A stretch of 64,000 nt of DNA, from assembly GCF_963678635.1 (NCBI RefSeq), contig NC_087067.1, positions 47,666,001-47,730,000 on the forward strand, given 5' to 3'. The notes under the pieces were generated by a model. That model had not been told where the DNA came from. It saw only the letters and a program-made list of their open reading frames with translations, and did no database searches. The position numbers and the translations under genes were made by a program. The stretch comes from Symsagittifera roscoffensis (lineage: Eukaryota; Xenacoelomorpha; Acoela; Convolutidae). This document shows, one piece after another, positions 58,082 to 64,000 of the stretch (its first letter is position 1; every line of letters starts with the position of its first letter).

Positions 58082-58548
58082 ATTTGTTTAATTGGGAGAA
58101 TATCGTGACATTAACAAAATCGGACTTTCGTGCTTTTCTGAAGCTACGACTGCTAACCGGCAATGACTTGACGGACTTTCATCACGACCTGAACAATATA
58201 ATCCGTCTTCGGCTTCCCAGTGATTGTCTAATGCGACTTGATTTCGTTAAGCATATGCAAATATTTATTCTCAATTGTGCCACAAAGTTCGAGATAAACG
58301 AACAAGACTTTCAAAATTCCAACCAAGACTTTATCAATGGCTTGACTCGTCTGATTGGAAAGCAGTGGCTTCCTGAAGTTCACGATCAAATGCGCACTCT
58401 TCTTCTGGCCCTGAGTTTTAAGGCTCGTGGTCAAGAGCAGAGGAACAGGAGGAAGGAGATTGACTGGAATGTCGAACTAAATGAATACCTTCAAGATTTG
58501 AGGGATATTCTCATAAAGTTAAGGGTGTCACAGTTACGAGGTCACTAG
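58082..58548 (+). CDS. Terminal exon of an unrecognised host gene
   Basis: A poly-T tract and AG at 58080-58081 form a good acceptor; the exon reads open for 155 codons to TAG at 58546. It encodes LTKSDFRAFLKLRLLTGNDL, FVKHMQIFILNCATKFEIN, GLTRLIGKQWLPEVHDQMRT and NEYLQDLRDILIKLRV, a helical and strongly amphipathic pattern without signal peptide. AATAAA at 58667 would serve as polyadenylation signal. The exon starts in phase 1, so a 5' exon is needed; none was identified. It resembles the 49.6-kb protein in general character (helical, charged), but no sequence relation is evident. Confidence 0.5.
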
Positions 58549-60340
58549 TGTATATCAACAAAACTCAACAAACTTGTATTTGTACCCGTATAAAATTTTG
58601 AATGTATAATGAGGATGGTGATGATGAATTTCACTCAGATAATGATTTTATTAAAGACGAAGTGTTAATAAAAAAGGGTAATTTAATTAAAAACGTTATG
58701 TCTTTTTTTTAAAGGCACATCATACACTAGTGGACAAAGTTAACGCAAATTCAGGTTTTTACTCTCTGAAAAAATAGTTTTCAATGACGATTTCGAACAA
58801 AGTTTTTTTTCAAAATATAGTAAATTTTTTACACAATCAAAAGCAAAGGATCAGAGCTACACTTGTGGAAAAATTAAGCGCCAATTCAGGACTTTATTCT
58901 CTCAATGCCTGTTTTCAAAATCCATTTTGGACAACACTAACTTCAAAATTCAGTAAAATTTAGGTAGAACATGAGCAACTGATCAGAGCTACCCTTTAAA
59001 AAACTATCAATGTTTGATTTCAAAAACTTACCAATGCCAATTTTCCTCATCTGCACTTACTTTTTCAATTCGCGTGAAAAAATCAGAAACGTCCGAGTAT
59101 ACTAAAGATTCAACAATGATTGTTTCCATTTTCTCGCTGAGATTGTTTCATGTCGCATGAACAGTTTTTCTTACTCCACTTATTCAAGAAAAACATTATG
59201 ACGATACAAAATTTAGCGCAGATGAAGAAAATTGGTATTTCCAGACCCGTACTAGATTGATAATTTTTGAAACCAAACATCGAAAAGTTCATAGAAGATG
59301 GGTCTTATCATTTCCTTTAGATCTATATAAAAAATTACTAAATGGCAACTCAGAAAGTAAGACCCTAAATGTGCGCTAAATATTGTCCACTAGTGTATCA
59401 CACATAACTCGACATGCCTTATGACGGCTCTTTTCCATCCGACGAAATTGAGATTTGTTATGGAAAACTATATTCACATCGTTATGATAATGCAGTGAAA
59501 ATTTGCATGGTGATTGATAATGTAAATAAATTTTTCCCTCAAACATTACTTCAAAACATCAGGCATTTAGCAATAATCACATGCCCACACTGAAGTTTCA
59601 TGGAAATGAACCCTCTACTTGACCGTGAGGGGGGATAATTGGTGAATGGCGGTTGTGAAGGTGGGCGATAGTTTATATTGAAATTAAAAATTAAAAAAAT
59701 AATTAGAGAGTATTTTAAAAAAAATTTTAGTTTGGCATTTCAATGTAAACTATTGCTTTCAATGTGAAAAACAATGTGATAAGTAAGAAATTAGAAAACG
59801 TAAACTGTGAGCTGTTTACGTTTTCTAAACTGCTCATAACTGCACTAAACATGAAATGAGATCATTAAACTTTGAACAAAAAATCATTTTAATCGGTTAC
59901 AATTGTTAATTAGATATTTCCAGCAGTAGTCAAACAGAACATGCTCTCATTCAAGAATTTCTGCAGAACTCCAAATCGAAGTAAGAGATGATGATGTAGA
60001 ATTTAAAAGAATCGGTAAATGACATGAACAGACAGAACGCCAACTTCTAATCCTGAAATTCTGCTATTTTGAGAGAAAGGTTTCTTCACAAGCCTCAAAA
60101 GCTACGCTCCTCAGAAAAATTCTAAAATAAGCGCATTAATCCTGATCTGACTCCCACTGGGCTTGCAAACCAATACCAAATGCGAGAAGAGAAACGTAAA
60201 TTAGAAGTCGAGAAACCCTCTAAAAAATTTAGATTTAAAGATAACAGGGTTATTGAGTTTAATTGACGAAAAATTGAACACGCAAATGATACTGTATCCG
60301 TATTTTACTCACCTGTCAAAGTTTTCTTTCAAGAAAAAAG
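58549..60340. other. No gene recognised; repeated and decayed segments
   Basis: Two neighbouring segments, near 58730-58830 and 58860-58960, share gcgcaaattcag-like phrases and may be a local duplication. The segment 59425-59600 resembles the interior of 50549-50680 (gttatgataatgcagtgaaa) and starts with ggctcttttcc, so it is likely a diverged member of that TIR family. No supported gene. Confidence 0.45.
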
Positions 60341-60349
60341 TTTAAGCTT

Positions 60350-61490
60350 TTTGACAAAACTTCGCTGCAAAGCCCTTCGATTTTGTGTTCATCCGAAACT
60401 TGGTTTGACTGCTCGGAGTGCGATTCATCTCTGTTTCTTGATCATGCATTTACGTGCGCATGTAGGAGCGACAGATCTTATGAATAACATGCTGGCATTT
60501 TCACAGCCTTCAGTGACACATTCGCTGCGAGTTGCCATATTGTCGAATTGACCTTACTTGACTTCTACTCCAATGTCCTCGGCATACCCAATTCACTAAT
60601 TTACATGATTTTTATGATACCTCACACCCCGTGAGTCGTCGTTCCATGTTCGTCCGTAATTTGTTGAGCACTCATTTCGAGAACTTCTTTTGAAGGTTCT
60701 GGAAGGTAATCTGGTAGAAGTCAACTCAGAGACCATCCACCTAAATGTACTCGGTGATTTCAATATGCCCACTGCTAATTGGAACAATATACTGAATTTT
60801 ATCATAAATGACACAAGCTTGAATCATACTATTCGCAGTTAACACACAGACACATCAACATATCAAATGGTTATGTTAATTGGAGCGTAGCTCTGCAACA
60901 GCCTATGATTCTCTCCTTCCCCTTATTGTAGGTAGTGTCGATTTTATTGCTTCTTCTTATCTTTATTCTTTATTCAAGTATGTACTAATTATAAGTAGAG
61001 AAAAAGGCGTGAAATATGAAAATGCGCACAAATGAAACTCTAGAAAACTTATCAAAAGCAGTTATTGAAAATTATCGCCCAATTCCTTTGCTTACTAATA
61101 TATCTTTTAATCTTGAGATTTTTTTTACCACCCTTACGTTGCTATTAAGGTGATAATCAATTTTAGTTAACATGGTTTCCGTAAAGGTCCTTTGACGGTC
61201 ACGCACTTATTGAGGTTTTAAAATGAAATCTATCAAAAAACAGATTGGATTGTTTATCTAGGTTTGAGCAAAACTTTCGACTCATTGACCAATGCCTTCG
61301 CCTTTTTGAATTAAATAGATTTGAATATGATTTAAACTTTTCAGATCTGTTTTCTTCTAGCCTTCAAAATAGTTCTCAGAAGATGATTAAAATTAGAATG
61401 CTGTCCAATTTTTCACACGTTACTAGTGGAGTTCCTCAGAGAGGAATCACTTTTGTTCCTCATTTTCATTGGCGATATGCTTGAATTTTT
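60350..61490 (+). pseudogene. LINE (non-LTR) retrotransposon remnant
   Basis: Decayed plus-strand pieces in the right order for an endonuclease-RT LINE: SSETWFDCSECDSSLF near 60390 and VLGDFNMPTANWNN near 60750 (apurinic-endonuclease-like motifs), then NYRPIPLLTN near 61070 and SGVPQRG near 61430 (RT motifs). Several frameshifts and stops, and missing parts of RT, show an old truncated copy. Group cannot be settled; the motifs fit jockey/CR1-like elements. Confidence 0.7.
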
Positions 61491-61534
61491 GTCTGAACTA
61501 GTCTAAATTTTTTCTCGGTAGTAAATCTATAGTA

Positions 61535-61796
61535 ACTTTTAGGAGGGAGCGCTTGCCAAAAAAAAAACGCATTTCTAAGGTGAAAAATTTCCAAAAAGCG
61601 CCAGGAACGCTTTTTTGGTCTGTAATTTGAACAATTCGCCTGCTTCGCGAAAATTTTGATCAAAATAAGCTTTTCCTGACGTCTTTTTTTGAGAGAGCTT
61701 GAAATTTGGAAAGTTTTGGTCAACTAAAAAAATATATAACAAAAACGTTTTTGAAAATCTTTCCTCACCCTTAGAAAAACCCTGGATCCGCCCCTG
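61535..61796. mobile_element. Partial copy of the CAGGGGCGGAT MITE
   Basis: Shares a diverged interior with 57080-57370 (gagcg...ccaaaaaa, and gaaaattttgatcaaaa resembling gaaattttgaccaaaa) and the right terminus ggatccgcccctg at 61783-61795. The left terminus was not found. Confidence 0.5.
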
Positions 61797-62518
61797 GTAT
61801 TCTACGAGCTACGAGTAGAAGTTTGTTCTGAGGCAAATCCTTTGTTTCTCAAATGACATAATGGCGCGTACAGAGAAATTCCTTTATTTCTGACCGGGAA
61901 TAATTTAAATATAAATTTTCTTATGGCCAGAAATTCTTTGTGAAATGTTTAAAAAAAGAAGGGCGTTCTTAAAACTTGTTATTTCTGACGGAAATTAGCT
62001 AAATCTTGGCTATTTCTAGCTAGAAAAACCCTCTTATGCGGTGCTCGAATACCCAACCTACTATTTTCAACGCTGTAGTGCTAACAACTATGCCACATGT
62101 CCTGATACTGTACGATAGTTTTTACCAATCTAATTTGCATTGGATTGCTACTGATATTGTGACTACTCGAAGCATATTTATCTCGTTGCGGTTGAGCAGT
62201 GAATTGATATCTGGTTCTTTTTTTCAGGAAATGTTATTTCCAAACTAAGAAAGAAATTACTGTAATCGGCAATTAGAGAAATTACATAAAATCGGCTAGG
62301 TAATCTATATAATATTTCTATCCAGAAAAACAGCTTATCTCGCAAGGTATTATCAAACAAAATATTGAAGCACATTCGAACAAAAAACCTAATATGGACT
62401 AAAGCATATTGCTTAAAAATGAATAGATACATCAAAAGAAATTGACGTCAGATTCGGTTGACTTCGACGTCACGCAATATTAAATGATTATTGGTCTAAT
62501 TTATCTTTTTTCTTTTTG

Positions 62519-62709
62519 TGGTATTTGCCTGGTAAAATACAAATTTGCATCAATTACTATTTTTAGCTTTCGCATCAACATTTGCTTTGAAAACGTTTTA
62601 AAAAGCTCAAGCAAAGTTGTCTTTTACCAGGCAAATACCAAAAAAAAACAATAAAATGTTTTTAATGCAAATGTTAATGCGAAAGCTAAAAATAGTAATT
62701 GGTGCAATT
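62519..62709. repeat. Crossed pair of inverted repeats
   Basis: Segment A (62519-62537, tggtatttgcctggtaaaa) pairs with 62622-62640. Segment B (62541-62590) pairs with 62663-62709. The order is A, B, A-inverted, B-inverted, so the two hairpins interlock instead of nesting. Non-coding. Confidence 0.8.
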
Positions 62710-63599
62710 TTTTATGTGAATTCAAACCAAATGATTTTTCTGATTGTCGGAGACACAAAAAGCCATAATTTAATCGAGTAAATCACATAAATGTTTGAAG
62801 CTAGCGGTTTAAAAGCCTTGGTCAGTGCAGCAGCAAAAAGGATATCAGAGTAAAGAAAAAATGAGAAACTATACTACCGCCCGGCCTAGACACTTCATTA
62901 TACGTCACAAAAACTTAGAAAAAGGGCCATTTCTTCAATCCAGACGACCTATCATCAACCAATTAAAGCATAAAATCAATGGTAAAACAGTACATTAGAT
63001 AATTAGATCATGTGGGATGATGACATAAATTTTAATGTTTTGAGCCCGACGGGCAAAACCAAAAAAAGGTGGGCTATCTTAAATACATTCTGTTTTATAA
63101 CAAAAACTAACCCACAGAGACAGAGTACCTGTTAACATCACTGGCCAATCGTAGCAAAAAACTTAACAAAAAAGAATGAATTCAAGGCTAATTGCTTCCC
63201 AGAACATTTTCCCATTTAATGATTTGCTTAAAATCCATTATAATTAGCTTTCGCTTATCGTTGTCAGCGCACTGGTTGTATCATGAAAGTATAACATCAA
63301 AACTCTGGCCCAGCAATGCGAGTTTACTAACACTAATAAATTTGGTCATCGAGCCCTCCTTCTGGGGTCTAAACTCTCTGCCCTTGATCATTCTACTGCT
63401 TTTGCTCGTTTGTGATGACCGACATCCCCCAATATTTTTCTATATTTTCCTTCGTTTTTTGTCTTGTGCTGCTTCTCGTCTGCCCGGTCTAGTTTTTTCC
63501 GTCCAAAAATGTTTAGCTACTGTTTGATAAGTAGTCCCTCGAGATCAGAACTCGGCGTTTTGGTCCTGACTTAGTGATGTTTTTTTTTCTGTATTGCTT
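62710..63599. other. No gene recognised
   Basis: AT-rich sequence with short accidental open frames. Nothing supported. Confidence 0.45.
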
Positions 63600-64000
63600 C
63601 CCCTTGTTTTTTTTTCTGTTCGGATTTCACCGTGGAATCTCGAGCTTGCTTCGGACTCGTGCATTGGCTGAGCATCCAAGCATTACAAGGCCATACTGTG
63701 TATTTTATGCATTGTAAGCGGATTCCGGAACAGGCCAAAATCAAATTTGTCGCGGAATCCACAACCTTGTTACTTTTCTTTGATCTTCTTGCTGTTTTGG
63801 ATTCCACAAACAAATAGCTAAATCAATGTATTGCTTAAAATCGCTCCAAAACAGGCAATTTGCAAAATCCGCAACAAAATTTGTGGAATCCGCACCAAAA
63901 TTAGCGGAATCAAGAACAGTTTGTGAAAGCCACAAATACATAATAATATGTGTTTAATAAATTTAAGCTGTCTTGGAATCCGCAACTGTGGGTGGAATCC
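63600..64000 (+). repeat. Dispersed repeat with GGAATCCGCAAC motifs, copy 2
   Basis: Matches 51350-51850 in inverted orientation; runs off the window end. Contains gcggaatcc, ggattccgg and ggaatccgcaac phrases at irregular spacing. No coding potential. Confidence 0.6.

Overview
The window looks like nuclear DNA of an invertebrate animal. It is AT-rich, has short introns with GT/AG ends and T-rich acceptors, and carries BEL/Pao, Ty3/gypsy and LINE retroelements plus many small foldback/TIR elements. I cannot fix the phylum from the sequence. No rRNA gene, CRISPR array or convincing intact tRNA gene was seen. Host coding content is sparse; the window is essentially nested and duplicated mobile DNA.

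Left part (1-18.8 kb). Positions 1-5.26 kb are AT-rich inverted and direct repeats without a supported gene. A block of about 4.35 kb occurs twice (about 5285-9601 and 14283-18645). Between the copies lie shorter tandem modules (9.7-14.2 kb) holding fragments of at least two unrecognised genes on opposite strands. Both large copies end in a BEL-type LTR (9345-9601 truncated; 18393-18790 with a primer-binding site) with the same left flank, so duplication followed LTR insertion. A near-perfect 270-bp palindrome (7411-7679) is present in the first copy and reduced to one arm in the second.

Centre (19115-42545, minus strand). This is a very large Ty3/gypsy-type LTR retrotransposon of about 23.4 kb: LTRs of 879 and 885 bp, a tRNA-Asn-like primer-binding site, a 3-kb leader peppered with a CGGAGGGTT motif, gag with a CCHC knuckle, protease, RT, RNase H, a long acidic linker, integrase, and then a macrodomain-like tail on the polyprotein. 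Downstream is a second coding region of about 8 kb. Its first part holds a clear SGNH/GDSL-hydrolase domain and a second, more divergent SGNH-like unit; the rest matches nothing I know. Many stops and frameshifts, and LTRs differing at roughly 1 site in 20 by eye, mark this as a decayed copy. The element is visibly more GC-rich than its surroundings.

Right part (42.5-64 kb). A degraded minus-strand BEL/Pao element (43.1-49.0 kb) abuts an inverted fragment of a related RT (48.99-49.2 kb). A plausible two-exon host gene of 174 codons lies at 49598-50394 on the minus strand; decayed pieces of it recur in the left-hand duplications. Single exons of unknown host genes lie at 53733-54057 (minus) and 58082-58548 (plus). 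Among them sit several foldback/TIR elements, a LINE remnant (60.35-61.49 kb) and a dispersed repeat rich in GGAATCCGCAAC, seen twice in opposite orientation.
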